From the NCBI GenBank assembly GCA_018343915.1, contig JABRWF010000007.1, forward strand, positions 3,286,001 to 3,350,000: 64,000 nucleotides of DNA, given 5' to 3'. Source of the stretch: Agroathelia rolfsii. Its lineage: Eukaryota; Basidiomycota; Agaricomycetes; Amylocorticiales; Amylocorticiaceae. The translations under genes were made by a program, and so were the position numbers. This document shows positions 46,240 to 59,700 of the stretch, in pieces (position 1 is the stretch's first letter; every line of letters begins with the position of its first letter). The notes beneath the pieces are model-generated. The model was not told the DNA's origin. It ran no database searches and saw nothing but the letters and a program-made list of their open reading frames with translations.

Positions 46240-47002
46240 ATGAGTAAGTTGTTGCTACGGCGGCGGCAGTGTCGTCATGGATGATGCCCTCGTCAACTGC
46301 TGTGAAATTGACTTTTGACTATGATCAGGTTCCCAACTGCTTTCATTGGCCGTTGCCTTGTTTGCCGCTGCCAGCGCGCTGCCTCTTGCTAGGGCCGAAG
46401 GCGAGATCTGCAACAAGAATGCGTACGTCGTCCTGCTGTGCATAATTTGCTCGGTTTATTACCTCCTACCTGACCGTACCATGCCTTTTTTCATATCTGC
46501 TCATACAGTGTCGGCGTTGAGGTCTGCCAGCCGAACGTGAGTTCCAAGGTGCATATCATCGTGGGACTTGTCGTCTGTACGTCATTCTGCAATACACTCC
46601 ATTCATCAAATGATTAATTCATTTTGTATGAATAACAGTGGGCGTCTTGATCCTCCTCATCGTCCTCGCATACTTTATCAGCAAGCGCCGTGCGCGCAAG
46701 GCCGACGTCGAGGTTGCCCAGATGTCGTACAACTCTAACCTGGACGCCGGTGCTGCACCACCAGCGACGTATAACTACCCCTTCACAGGCCAGGGCTCTA
46801 CCGATCCCAACTTGGTGAGCATCGTTTGCACCCTTGCCTCTTCCTTTACGTGTTGTCGATCTAGAATGACTGACGATTCTTGATGATATAGCCGCCGGCC
46901 CCATTGTACAGCGCCTACCCTGGCCCGCAGGGACCCAGTATGGGCTCGTATCCACAATACGCACCCCCGCAGGGCCCGCCTCCGGCCAAGATGGATATGT
47001 GA
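46240..47002 (+). CDS. Small single-pass membrane protein with Pro-rich tail
   Basis: The family is not recognised. Exons 46240-46243, 46329-46422, 46509-46576, 46639-46814 and 46892-47002 give 150 residues; the first exon contributes only ATGA. The product has a signal peptide (LLSLAVALFAAASALPLARA), a short extracellular part with two Cys residues (EICNKNA, GVEVCQPN), one membrane span (IIVGLVVLGVLILLIVLAYF), a basic stop-transfer cluster (KRRARK) and a cytoplasmic tail rich in Pro, Gly and Tyr, ending PPQGPPPAKMDM. Small fungal sensors and exosomal-type proteins look like this, but no function can be claimed. All introns are GT-AG and keep frame, so the model is solid. Confidence 0.8.
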
Positions 47003-47399
47003 GAGGGTGGTGATTCAGGAGCAGGCGATGGCAACGATGGCTGTAGGATTAATACGAGTTTTTTTCTTGTAGTGATGATACCGGGCAGGACCTGGGTACA
47101 ATGAAAAGGGAAATGAACGTTGGGAGTGCTTGCTGTGATATTATTATGAATATTCAACTATCAAGTAAAAAAGAAAAGAAAAAAGAAAGAGAGAAAGAGA
47201 AGGAATTGTGTAGTGACTTGACAACAGCCGAGTGGAAAACGCATCATCGCATTCTCTCTCTTCTCTCTTCTACTCTGTATCATCCATCATCCCCTCTCGT
47301 TTCTTTCTTTTCTTCTTGCTGCAACACAATCCCTCTGCAGTTCTCCTACTCGTACACTGTATCTCTCGGTGTCCATCTGCTGGCTAGCACTCGCTGTCG
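47003..47399. other. Intergenic, promoter of MSB1-like gene
   Basis: It includes an A/G-rich run (about 47165-47205) and a strongly CT-rich tract (47253-47345) just upstream of the next start codon. Confidence 0.5.
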
Positions 47400-50300
47400 A
47401 TGAGCAGTCTCTTCTCGCGCGCCCGCACGAAATCAACGCCCAAGACGCCGCAGAAACTTGGGCTCAGCGTCGACGGATATGACGAATTTGGGAGGGCACC
47501 CAGCAGGCAGTCCGTCAACGACTCTACGCCTACAAAAAAGGGCAAGAAGAAGAACAAGGACGGCACCCCAGGCGGCAGTAGCGCTACTAACGGCAAACAT
47601 TCTACCAACAGCAAAGCAGGCAGGTCCTTCGACAGACAACACTACCACCATTCCGAGTTCGGCGAGCCACTTGGAGACCTGTACGATATTCCAGATGGCA
47701 GCTTTTTAGCCCTCAACCTCGATCCCCCTCGCGGTCCCAGCGAGGGCGAGAATAGTAGCGGCAACAAAACCAAGGAGCACGACTACGGCTACCTCTCCTA
47801 TCAGCGCCACGTCGTCCTCGGCCTCGACGAGCTCGCACGCCTCGTCGACGTCGTCGCGGGCGAGCTCGGTTCGCGCGGCCTGACAACGCCGTTCATATTT
47901 TCCACGATCGCGCTGGATGTCTCCGCGAATGCGATCAGGCGCCTCATCAAGGCTTTTCTGCAGACCTGCTCCACGCCCTCGCCCCAGTCCGACCTGGCCT
48001 GGCGCGAGGAGGCCCGGCTAGCGGGCCCGCACGAGCTCGGTATGTGTCTCCGCTGGGGCCTCGCCAGGGCCGTGCGGGTCGTCGGCGGGCAGGACTATCG
48101 TGGGCTGATTGCATGGGAGCATTATGTCGAGTTCCGGAACACTGAAGCTGGTTCGTTCATTCGATCTACTCTCTCTCTCTCTTTCTATAATCTGACTTTT
48201 TTTTTTTTAAAAAAAAAATAAGAGCTCAGATACCCTCCCAACCACTTTGAAACATTCTTAGTGCCGCTGGTGCCCCTCTTACAAAACATCGTGACCACAC
48301 TGCTCTCCCTCCTGATGCGTTTCACAGCACACAGCGCTTCATCGGGCCACACACCCCCAACGCTCTCCCCTCTCTTCGGTCCGCTCATGTTCGGCCTTGG
48401 GCCTGCCACGCTCTCGTTCCACCACACGTACCATCACTACCTCCGCGCGACAAACGCGATGGAGCACATCCTCCTCGCCTACATCCGATGGCAAGACGTC
48501 CCTCCTTCCTCTCCTACCAGTGATCCAAGCGGGAGCAGTAACAACAACGCCAGTAACGGCGGCGGCGGTGGAAGCAGCAGTACCTCCCTCGGCCTCCCCA
48601 CGCGGCTCAAGGATTGGATCAGGGGTTACCCTGCCATGCTCCCTGGCCTACTCGAGTCGACGACGGGCCGGTCCGGATCCGCACGCCAGCAGCCGCGCAC
48701 GGGTGCCCGCACCGTGCGCGTCATTAGCATCAAGCGCAACGTGCGCATGTATTCGCCCGATCTGGTGCGCACAGCGGCGAGCTGGGCGAATACGCGGCCG
48801 TACCCGTTGGCGCGTGCTCCCGGGGCGGCACATGGCGTCCTGGCAATGTCGAAGGAGTGGGGACGTATTGCGCCGCCGCAACTACGACTCCCACCCCGGT
48901 ACTCGGATGCGTACAAGAAGCGGATGGATATGCCGAGTAACTGCTTTCCTGATACGGGCGTGCCTTTGCCCGGCACACTTTCTAGCGCGCCTTCGACAAT
49001 CAGCTCGGTCTCGTCCTCGTCGACGCTATTGGATGACGATCGGTCGGACGATCGGTTCAGGAGTCTCACGGACCTCAAATGGGGCGAGTTTGAGGAGCTC
49101 GGATTTGGTGGGCTCGGCGAAGATAAGTTGCAGTTTGATTTGACAGAGAGTGCGAGAAGTGTGCGTTTGATTTCTTCTCTTTTCTTCTTCTGCTTCTATG
49201 CTTTTTTGTTATTATTCTGGTTCGACCGGTTCTGTTTTGTTCCTTGTTGCCCTTTGTTGGCTGGCTGGCGTCATTGGGCTTCTTCTTCAACTGATCCTAC
49301 GCAACCGAATGCACGTGGCTAATGACGACTCTTATCTTTTTTTGACCCCCCCCCCCCTTTTCTCCTCAACAGGCACGCCACGCCAAACGTGCCACCCTCA
49401 CCTGGAACGACTTCTCCGCCGCGGGCTTCTCACGCACGGATGACCCGCTGAAGATGACGCTACAGTTTTCGATGCCCGTCGAGGCGACAATCTCTGCCTG
49501 GCCGACCAAGGACGTTGAGATCACGCGCAAGCTGAAGAAGACGCAACGCGCCCTCCCCGCGTTTGGGTGGGACACGGACCCCGTCCTGGGCGGCGAGGAG
49601 ATCATCGAGGAGGCGTTTGTCGATGTGTTTTGCGACTTGGTGTATGGTGGTGGGTGGATGGATCTGGAGAGGGATGAGGAGCTGGATCGGGAGTGTAATT
49701 GGGCTTTGGTATGTTCCCCAGCCCCCTCCCCCTCTCTCGTCTCATTTCCTGATTTACTTGATTTAGGTGGAATACCGCTCTCTACCCTTGTCCTCACCCA
49801 CGAACGAGACATTCAGTACATCGGACCCGCGCACGTCGACAACGCTCGTGCTTTATGAGGAATTCGTGCCGCTCGAGTATCGCCAGCAGCTTGCGCTCAA
49901 GAACGCGCCTCGGTCCCGCATCCCCTCCATCTTCTCTACCTCATCCCGGCCCAAGGCGTGGAAGCAGGCTACGACGCTCAACGGCCGACCCTACGTCCCC
50001 GGCCAGGTCCCACGCAGCCCAAGCCACCGCGAAGTCGAATTTGAGGGTCTTCTCTATGGCAACTCGGGCTCGACCAAGGTCATTTCGTCGTCTGGTGTCC
50101 CGCAGACTACGGTTATCAATGCCACCCCTTCGGTGACGGCGGCGAGCGCGAGCGTGATGACACCAACGAAACCGGCTCGACCGGCGATTCCTGGGTTGCC
50201 TGTGAATGCAAACTCGGGTACGACGACGACGCCGTTCTTGCCTACGCCACCTGCGTCGAGTTTCCCGACCAGTCCCAGTGGTGGTGGTGGTGGTGCTGGC

Positions 50301-51656
50301 ACGGGGTCCGATGTGGATCGCTCCGAGTCCCCACGCCGGCTGGGTGCGCGCTTCCGCCTCGCGTCCGTCGCCTCTCCAGTGCGTCGCTCGGGCTTGCCCG
50401 CGGCCGAGTACAGCACGGTCGAGTTTGAAACGCGGGAGGCGCGGGTGGGGCACACTGATGACGAGGATGAGGATGGGTTGTCGCCTTCGAAGAAGAAAAA
50501 GAAGGGGCAGGATGATGCGTGGGTGGATATTCTCGTGGCGACGGAGACTAGGAAGATGGGCGGACAGGCTGCGGGGATGCGCATGGGTCCGCGTATGCCG
50601 AGAGGGATCGACCCTGGTCTTAGTAACGGTGCTGGTGGTGCTTATGGCAGGGCGGGCGAGGTGCCGGAGGTAGTAAGAGAGAATACACCGCCTCCGTTGC
50701 CGTCATCCTCGTACGTGGATGAGTTGGATGCGGAGCCGGTGGTGGACTCTCGGACGGCGAGCATTGCGGATCGGGACAGCAGCCATTTTGAGGACGGCAG
50801 TGGCGAGTCTCCCGCTGACGGAGGGGATACGGAAAACGACTCGGAAGTGTCTTATCCGCGGCCGCAGCAGCGGCGCGCGGGGATGGGGTACTTTGATCTG
50901 CATCCTGAGCGGCGGCCACAGACGCGCCAACCACAGCTTGCGGGTGCTGACCCTCGAATGGCGGATGAGATGAGTGGGCTCGATGAGCCGCGTAAGCCGT
51001 TTGTGGATGATGAGTCCGTGACGAGGGATTCGATGGATAGTAGCGCGAGGGAGGATCTCGAAGAGCACATTCCGTACCCCCATAAGTACGCTAATGGGAT
51101 TGGCACGAATGCTCTGGCGCCTGGCTTTACGCGAAGATCAGATACGGCCGTGCCGCCTTTGCAGCCGAAATTGCGCGTGCTGCCCACGCCACCCACACCT
51201 GCTCCTGCACCAGCAGCCCCTGCGGAGCCTCCGAAGCCATCCGGGAGCAAGACTGCGTCGCTCATTGAGATGTACAGGCAACGAGAGCAGCAGAGCGCAC
51301 AGGGTTCTTCTTCCAGGGTCACACCTGCGCCTCTCGTCATCCCGCGTGGACCCCTGCCGAAACCGCTCCAGCAGCAGCCGCCCGTCATCCCATCTTCGTC
51401 CTCATCGTTGTCTTCCCAACCGGTTGTGCCTCCTTCAAGGCTACCAGTTCGCTCGGATTCTATCCCCAAAGCGCCGTCGCCAGTTTCGGATATCAGCATA
51501 AGCACGTCGCCCTCGGATTTGTACGATGAGGAGCCTTTGCCAGAGCCGCCGATGATGTCTGGTATGGGGTCTAGTGGACTGGACAGTCCGAGACGGTATG
51601 TGCATGGCGCGCCGCTGCATAATGTATTGGAGGAACCTGAAGAGGAGGAAGAGTAA
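47400..51656 (+). CDS. MSB1/Mug8-domain protein (RhoGAP-like, cell polarity)
   Basis: Exons 47400-48150, 48223-49160, 49373-49708, 49767-51656; 1304 residues, in frame throughout. The N-terminal half carries the Msb1/Mug8 domain: FGEPLGDLYDIPDGSFLALN, GYLSYQRHVVLGLDELARLV, LTTPFIFSTIALDVSANAI, PPNHFETFLVPLVPLLQNIV, LSPLFGPLMFGLG, and later LTWNDFSAAGFSRTDDPLKM. This domain is RhoGAP-like. In yeasts Msb1 links Cdc42/Rho1 signalling to bud or tip growth, so a role at hyphal tips is inferred. The C-terminal half (about residue 675 on) is low-complexity and probably disordered, rich in Ser, Pro, Glu and poly-Pro stretches. The shift to high GC and repetitive codons there reflects composition, not a second gene. 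Confidence 0.88.
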
Positions 51657-53696
51657 GATCGGCAAAAGAGGGGGGTTGCTTTTGTTTGTTTCTTCTTTCT
51701 TTGTTATGAATCTCCCATGCTCCAAGCCTCGCCTCTCCCTCGTTCCTGTTGTTACTGCATTTTCCTCCCTCTTTCTCTTTATACATACGCGCAAATTGTG
51801 GATACTTTATGTTGTTGTTTGTCTTTGATATTGTGGCAGGCAGTGTAGTCTACCGCTAGGTCACCACTTCTCCCCCTGCGTCATTTATTGCATTTAAACC
51901 GTTCTTCTCTTTCTTTTTTTGTTTTAGCGTCATTCCATGTTGGTTTTTTTTTCATTTACCTAGTTGTGCTTACTACACCTAAAACTCGCGTAAAACACAT
52001 GCATCCACATACACGTCAGTCAGACGGTTTTTTTTTTACCATCTCCTTGTTTCTCTCTCTGTTCCTTGCTAACCCGTTGCGTAACTAGTACTATATTCAC
52101 TTCATACTACTACGACATATCAGCCACCGTACGCTTCCTATCCACGTGTTTGTTTTTCTCCATTCTATTTACTTCTTCTGCTCGTTGTCTTTCTCTCCCA
52201 CTTATCATATTAATGCTAGCCTCCTGCGCACACATATCTCCTCTCCTTTCCTTTCATACCCCTCCTCTGTTTCTCTCTGTGTATATCAAACTGGTTTTCA
52301 ATCTGTGACAGTTTGATCTCAATTTTCTCTCTCAATGTCTTTTACATGATATCACGCACATACTATCAATGCATTATTTTATTCTAACCTTGAGGTTTTA
52401 TGCCAGAGTACCAATTCTCAATTGTCCACCATTTAAATGTACAATGGGGGTGCAGATGTAGCACTGAGGCCAAAATGTAAAATGCGGGGATTCTACTACG
52501 CACAAGCGGTTGGACTTCTGCCTAGCTGACGAAGGTTCTTACGATGCCTATGTCTGAGGACATGTTATCCTAGCTTAGCCAGATTATCTTATAACTTTCA
52601 GTCACATCCGTTACAGCAAAGAAGAAGAAATCTACCTCGTATTGTGTGGTGGCTACAAACCCCTTAACCACGGCGACTCGGTAAGATGTGCGCTATCGGT
52701 ACATACAATAGAGACACGCCTCCTGTAACATATATTAAGCTATCGGTTTATCTAATCAAAGTCCTGTGAACTACTGGTTAAAAGGCGTATTAAGAATAAA
52801 TAGCATGTGAAAAGTATAGATTGGAGCTAGGCCCGTAATAGTTTATCCATGCATGATTATGGAATGTATGCTTTAGGGACCTCCGTTCTCAGTTAAAGTC
52901 ACCAAGAATTTTACACGGAGAGGCACTAGAGTTATATAGGGGAGGTGTTGGGAAAGGAGAGGGGTGTGCTAGACCTAAAATTTGCTTTCATAACACCCTT
53001 TGAGAATGTCCAAGAGGATAATGCCAGTCAAAAAATGCCCAGTATTTAATGATTCAATGGCTACCATTGGGTTTACCTACACCTCTCCCCTTGTTGAATG
53101 CTCAAGACAAGGAACCCCACCAGATTCCAAGTTAGGCGATGGGATGCACTTTAGTAACACAGTCCTAGTAACCTATATAATGATTCTCTATAGTAGGTTT
53201 TTCTATCTAGTAGGTAATAACAGGTCATTTATAAGGAGTGATATTAAGTGACCATGATTACTTGTTAGGAGCAATATTGAGTGACTATAGTTATTTATTA
53301 GGAGTGATTTTCAGTGACCATTAGGAGAAATATTAAGTGACCATGGTCACTTATTAGTATCACAGGTCTATAATAAGTATGACTATAACTTGGGCTTGAG
53401 AGAGCAATATAATAAGGGCTAAGGGATGGAACTAGGAATAGCCTAGACTTAGGGAACAATAACTATGATAGCTATAACTTGAGAGCAATGAAATACAATA
53501 AAAGAAATCTAAACAGTAAAGGGTCAACATCTTTTTATGTAGCTTGTACAAGTAGAAAAGTTGCAAAAAGTAGCATGTGTAATTTTGCTGATGATAATAT
53601 CTATGTTTGAATTCAATAAGTACCTGGTACTTCTATTTTGTAGTACTACCCTGAAATATCTCAATATCTCTATAGAAATTTTTAAAGTTTTTGGAG
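51657..53696. other. Intergenic, pyrimidine-rich then AT-rich
   Basis: The first 700 bp is dominated by T and C on this strand. The remainder is AT-rich and repeat-like, with a minisatellite at 53231-53357. No gene is recognised. Confidence 0.5.
53231..53357. repeat. Minisatellite, about 33-bp unit, four degenerate copies
   Basis: Units begin TTAGGAG (first one ATAAGGAG) and contain ATATTAAGTGACCAT or close variants. The third copy is shortened. Starts are at about 53231, 53265, 53298 and 53321. Confidence 0.7.
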
Positions 53697-56352
53697 GATC
53701 AGGGACAACTCATATCGATTCATCATGGTCTGCTGAAGGTATGTGTCTAAGCCCCTCTGTCAGATTGTTCTAACGGCACCATAGCGACCAAAAATTCCTG
53801 GAGCGAGGACTACATTGGCAAGGCTCATGAGTCCCTTTAGCGCTACATCGAGACCCTGTGCGACAAACTCCGTGGCGTAAACCACTACGCCAGCTACTGC
53901 TCTATCATCCAATCTTCTGGAATGGAAAATCGAGACTAGTTGACGAAATGGGCACAACCCATTTTACCATTCCATTCTTTCTGCAAAGAGACGATTCAGG
54001 TGCGTTGGAAACGAGAAGCGATGTGACGTTGGGCTATGAAACTGATTGTAACGGTTTTTAATTTTTTTAATTTTTAATTTTAGTATTTCCTCCAGCAGAT
54101 GTTGGCGTTCGGAAATATTTTACGAGTGCATACCAAGAACAAGAGGCCAATGAGATTGCTCAGGCAGTTCTAACGTCACTCTTCCTGCTGACGAATAAAT
54201 GGAAACAGGAAAACTGTGCAAAGGATCTTAGGATCGATCAAGTTACATATACTTTTCGATCCTATATGTGTGAGAGTCAAAGTACAACCAACCCGGGAAT
54301 AAGCTAGTGGAATTTATTCAGCATGTTGTCAAGTTTGTCAAGAAGCTACAGGGAAAGCACGATGGCCTAGAAGATGAAGAAATAAACTCTCTTACCTCTC
54401 TGTTGGATTCCACGGAAGCATCAGGCTTTCCTGATCATACCATTACACGGAAAAATTGCAGTGAGCATTATTGATTGTTTCAAAGGACTTGAACAAAGAC
54501 GACAAAAAATCCGGTTCTAATTTGCCATCAACAGGCATGGATATTGTTGATGCTGCCAAATCGCTGGAAGAAACCCTCTGAAATTCAAGTCTAACATACA
54601 AAAACTATCCTCCCCACTCATCATTCTATCTTTTGACGGAGGACATGCTCTAGACAGTGTTATGAAAACGCCCGACGCTTTTAAATATCTTCCTATTCAT
54701 TTTTCCTGCTTATCACTGGCACTACGCAAAATACGACATCGATCTATCTTCTCTCTTTTCTTGCCAACCACAGGTCAAGTCTTCCAATTCACGCCTCCAA
54801 GAGGCCTCAAATTTTTCGACCACATTCATGAAATGGGTTCTCAGTACAAACCAATTATGAGCTCGGACACGATTTACTAGCGGAACGCACCATAGAAGGA
54901 TGGTCAATAGTTGACGACGTGATGCAAATCGACTACTTAGTTAAACTTGGCCAACCATTGTGGGTAGATTCTGGGTATTTACATCCATCTGAGTTTATCA
55001 TTAATGCTCAACAGGTTTGCGACGTGTTACAAATTCGGAGTTGATGGGCTGAAGAAACAAATGATTTCCTTTGCCGCTCAAAAGTTTACCAAGATGGAAG
55101 AATGGCGTATCATCAATCCAACCAACAGTGAGCATGAGGGCGCGCTGCTAGCTTGCTTTATGTGTCACTTGAGTCTTGACTTCAGCCGCTGGCCATGCAA
55201 AAGCAGGGAAAGAGAGATGCGCCACATCGAAGGCCACATGCGTGTATGCTTGCAAACCGAGTCTTTGTTCGATGACGTCCATAGCATCTCACCTCCGGAG
55301 CCCATTCTGGCCGAAGGAGCAAGACTGGTGATGAAGACGACCTCTTTCAATGCTGCGTCGGTTCTTGCGAACGAATACTACCGCCTTGCAGTTGAACACG
55401 ACCTACGCACTAGGGTGGTCGTTAAGCTGCTTGTGACCGTTGCCACTGATATGGTGGCCAAAGCGGGTGAGCCTGGAGCTTGGCTCGTTATTGCGTTCCT
55501 ACAAAAACTCTGCGGCTCGTCATCATCTGAAGACGTATTTGTTTGCAATGTACCCGATGCACTGCCGTCTTGCATCCATTCTGAGAACAGGATTACTCCC
55601 AAAACACACCTTCGATACGCGTTCAAAGACTGCAAGATATGAATCACTTTGTGAAAGCTAGAAATTCCGCTGTCCTGAACCGGAACTTTATGTGAGAGCG
55701 TATACCTCGCTGTGCTGGGCGTGAGTACCCACCAAATCAGCTGACGATAGATCTTGTCATCTCAGTCACATATTATGACAAGGCTCTAGGACGTTATAGC
55801 GTGACGTTCATTTTGATCCAGATAAAAAATGGCATAAAAAATGGCTCAAAACCCGATCCTGTTCTGTTCAATGCTATGGACCCTTTTAAACTGGGTTTTT
55901 TCTCCGCAGAGGACAAGTATTACTCAGTGGGATGCTTACCAATCATTCGTATGATTGTCGAGCTGACATCGAATAAGTCCTCTGTGGTGAATTTTTCCTA
56001 TCAGACAACTCCTGGATCTGAGACCAACGTCCCTTTGGAAAAGAAAACCGGAGGGAATGGTCAACCGTCTCGCTATACTGCGTATGACTTCTGGTTCACA
56101 GGACTTGACCACAACGTATGGGGTCCAATAAAGCCGGAAGATGAGGCGTCCTGGAGAAGCTCCTTGGAAGCTTTTGGGCAGTCTATTCCTGAAGCGTTTC
56201 AATCGGATGGCCCTATTACAGAAGAACTTCAACGATCTCTGGCGCCCTTGATGTTTGACGACGAAGGATATTTGTCTCGGTTCATTGAGAGGCACGACGA
56301 GGTACATTCGGATATGGCGATAAGTGGTCTCAATGACCCAACTCACATCTAG
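53697..56352 (+). pseudogene. Crinkler-like NTPase-nuclease pseudogene C
   Basis: Homology to the intact gene spans the pre-Walker exon, NTPase, middle and nuclease-like region; even the 48-nt intron before the P-loop exon is conserved in place (about 53738-53786). Decay is extensive: a stop replaces SFWF near 53846; one G is lost inside the Walker A codons (53922-53935), shifting frame; Walker B has become SFDGGHAL near 54634; a frame break follows ETL near 54580; and the conserved FMW is TTTATGTGA near 55693. The last 184 codons (55801-56352) remain open and include FILIQIKNG and YDFWFTGLDHNVWGPIKP. It is tail-to-tail with pseudogene D. Confidence 0.82.
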
Positions 56353-57154
56353 ACCGGTATGGTGGGCTGCATATGGGGTTTTTGTCAGTAATATTGTCTT
56401 CTGATGGTCCGCGTAGAGTGGCAGAGATATGTAAGCACCGGTATTGGTATCTTACTGTATTTCTTATTTCTTTATATTCTCTTTGCTTCGTTGTTATGAT
56501 TCCCAGGATCGATTTCAATATTACGGCGTACGGATAGGTTTATTTATCTATTTTTCTCGTACCTTCCTGGAATATTCCCTCAGAATACTCATTGTTGCAC
56601 GAACATGTAAACCATTCATTTATATAGAGCTGATGCCTTTGTGTATGAGCTTCTCATGAAATAGCTGATGTGTATGTGGAGGCAATGAGTAGGAGTGACA
56701 CAGCTAATTCTTGTGTGTGCTCCCTATCATTTCGTTGCATCGATTGCTTTCTCCATTCCCCCCTCTTCGTTATTAGTCTCCTTTCAATCCATCTTCATTC
56801 TTGTGATACATGTGTTAGCACAACGCACATGAACCTTTATTCATTGTTCATTCTACGTAGAAGCATTGAAGGAATGATGAAGCGAAGAATAATCATATTT
56901 ACAAGAGAGGTCATAACGAACCATGGTGGGTTTTTACTTAATACGGTCCAAAAAAATATTTGATGGCGCCCAAAACGGGAGGAAGGATATACATGAAATG
57001 CTCTTATGCCAACAACAATATCCAAGAAGTCGCTGATCCGGAATCTTCGGTGTCTCTAATCGTTGTATCTGGTGATAGTTGGTTCAAATTGTGCTTCTCA
57101 ACGAACTGGGGACGGTGTTCTTCGTCTGTGAGCATAAGAGGGTGCTAATTCTCA
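56353..57154. other. Spacer between two convergent pseudogenes
   Basis: No gene is recognised. It is AT-rich with short ORFs only. Confidence 0.5.
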
Positions 57155-59700
57155 TCATAGAGCTTCTGCTTTGGGGTCATTGCAATGGAAGACGTCTTCA
57201 GTAGTACTAGATCGATAATCTGAAGCGCTCAATAGCCTTTCCCAAGAAGCCTTTTCCTCCTCTTTCACTGGTCCCCAGACTCGATGGTCAAGGCCAGAAA
57301 AGTAGAAATCGTAAGCCGTATAGGCATTGCATATGTCATCTTCCGTAGCTGACGCAGCATTCCTGAGATGTTTCTGAATGACAATGCTACCCTGCGCTTG
57401 ATTTGAGTCATGGTCCCTCAAGGGCTACAGGGAGTGAGACAATATCGGATGATTTTTGCTTACTTTCCTCCATTTCCATCGCATTTAGCACATTTTCACG
57501 GGAATACTCGTTGAGCTGAGGACAGTTAGCAAAGAAATTGACGAAGGTGGATTGAGAAAAAGCGGGCGCAGCGACGATTCGGATGATTGGCACGCGTCCT
57601 ACAGAGTGATCTTTATCTTCAATGGTGAACATCTCAAGACGATAGGGGTTCATGACATCGAGCAGATTTGCATGTATGTTCAGATTCCAGTGATGCTGGG
57701 CGTCGCTCAGAATTCGAATCATTATCGCGGATACATTCTAGAGTCCCACGGGCTTGTCGTAGTATGCAAATGGAACGACAAGATTTGCCTCCCCATTCGT
57801 CTTTTAGTAGCTATGCGCCCGCGCAACGAATGAGAAATCGCCAGAGATATTTTCAGTTTAGGATATCGGGGGATCAACCTTTATGAAGTGATTAATGTTC
57901 ATCTTGCAGCCTTTAAACACTTATTGGAATGGTGTATCCAAGGCGATTCCGCTGTTAGGATGGACGCAAGACGGCAGGGCGTTAAAAACGTCACAAACGT
58001 TAGGAGACGGGGGGCAACAAAGCTTTTGAATGAATGAAGTGATGTCCCAAGGTCCTGGCTCTTCTGCTTTGGGTACCATATCTGAGGGAGGGGTCAAAAG
58101 AAATTTCACAATTGCATGACCTTCTCGTCCTCTTTAGATTTGACGCCATTGGAATTCGTTAGCAAGGAATGATACAGCGTCTAGCCGGATCCCTTTCATC
58201 ACCCATCTCGCTCCTAAAGCAAGAATAGGCTCCGAAGGCGGGATGCATGTGCACGTATGATCTTTAACATGTGCCATTTCACGTCTTTTATCTTTCGGCG
58301 AACCTAAGTCAAAGTCAAGACCCAACCGACACATGAGACAGGCAGCCAACGCTTCGTCATATCGACCAAATTTAGAACCACTTCTATTCTTTCACTAGTT
58401 TTATGATCGCAAAACCAATGATAAATTCCTTCATGTCGTAATCTCCTGCTTTATAATGTGCTCCAAACCTATGATTGAGGAGCTGTATTACTAAGAAATC
58501 TAAAGATAGAAAGATTTTGTGAGTGACATACAGTGGCCGACCCAATTGTATTAAGAAGCTTGTTTGGGTTATTCTTTCTCTCTTCATTTTATTCTCAATG
58601 ATGCGTGCGATCAGAATGTTAAATCCAATATCGGAAAACGGTTGCATCAGCTCCATGCCACTCGGAGGCTCTAATTGAAAGGCGTGACCGACGGTTGACA
58701 GGAAAAAGGAGAAAATCCGACTATGTCGTATTTTTTGGAGCACATTGAGTAGGCAGGAGAAGCTAGTGGGTTTGTGTTACAAGCACCATAATAACTAACC
58801 CCATACAACTTCTGATTGAGCGGAAGTGCTTCGTGAAACTACAGAATGACTCGGATAAGCGGAGAAAAATGTTCAGGCTCTTGGCCTGGCACGAAGTCAA
58901 GGAGAGCCTGCGTCAGCATTTCAGCAGCTCCCATAATAGTCATTTCTAATGGCATCAGTTTGAGCAGCAAGCGGCCATTCCCTTCGTGATTGTTTCCAAT
59001 TCACCTTTGAGAACACAAGGACAGATACTCACTGATATATACTCATTTAATCATACGATCGTGCGATTGTGACCCCGTAGACCGGAGAGTGCGAGTAACA
59101 TTCTCTTGTGGTTTCAAATCCGAAGCAAAGCGAAGGACACTTGAAAAGAATTCTTTTTGTTGTTCTCCATGATGTCCAAATGCCATGCCTTCGCTCATAA
59201 AAGCTCGGAAAGCTGATGAGACTTGGCTGAAAGTGGCATCTTTCGCAGGGAAGTTGCTATTAATTCATTCTATAGTCTGCATAAAGAGTGACATCAAGAA
59301 CGCCTGAGCAACTTCATTAGCGTCATTTTGATGGGATTTAGTCGTAGGATATGTCAGAACGTCGACATCTGCTAGGGGGGATCCTAGAATGTGTTCTGAT
59401 TCATTGTGCTGCCCGGCATCAGATCATGCTAGCATGCCTGACGAGCTACTTCGTAGACAAAGTGGAATGGTGAAGTAGGATTTGCCCATTTAGTCAATCA
59501 TCCTTGATTTCCCATTCCTGAAGACTGTATAATGGGGAAATATTTGCCGAAGTACTTTGGATATTGATTAAAGTCCTTGCAGTTCGTAACAATGCGCCTC
59601 CAGGGGCATTCATGAGCAGGGCCAACATATCAAGTGTTCCAAGCTTCTAAAGTGGCTATAAGGACATCAGATGCTTTGGATACTCTTTGAAGGAATATGG
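57155..59700 (-). pseudogene. Crinkler-like NTPase-nuclease pseudogene D (most diverged)
   Basis: On the minus strand, recognisable blocks run in the same order as the intact gene: ATLEAW and GPAHE near 59640, IIQSSGMG near 59520, the region before Walker B near 58830, KIRHSRIFSFFLSTVG (58690-58740), a middle block with ACLMCRLGLDFD, LPSCVHPNSGIAL near 57960, and DFYFSGLDHRVWGPVKEE (57240-57310). It is broken by loss of one A in the Walker A Lys codon, a TAA a few codons on where the intact gene has Glu, a TAG just before the Walker B acidic residues (FHEA instead of FDEA), and several further frame changes. Its sequence is further from the other three than they are from each other. Confidence 0.78.
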
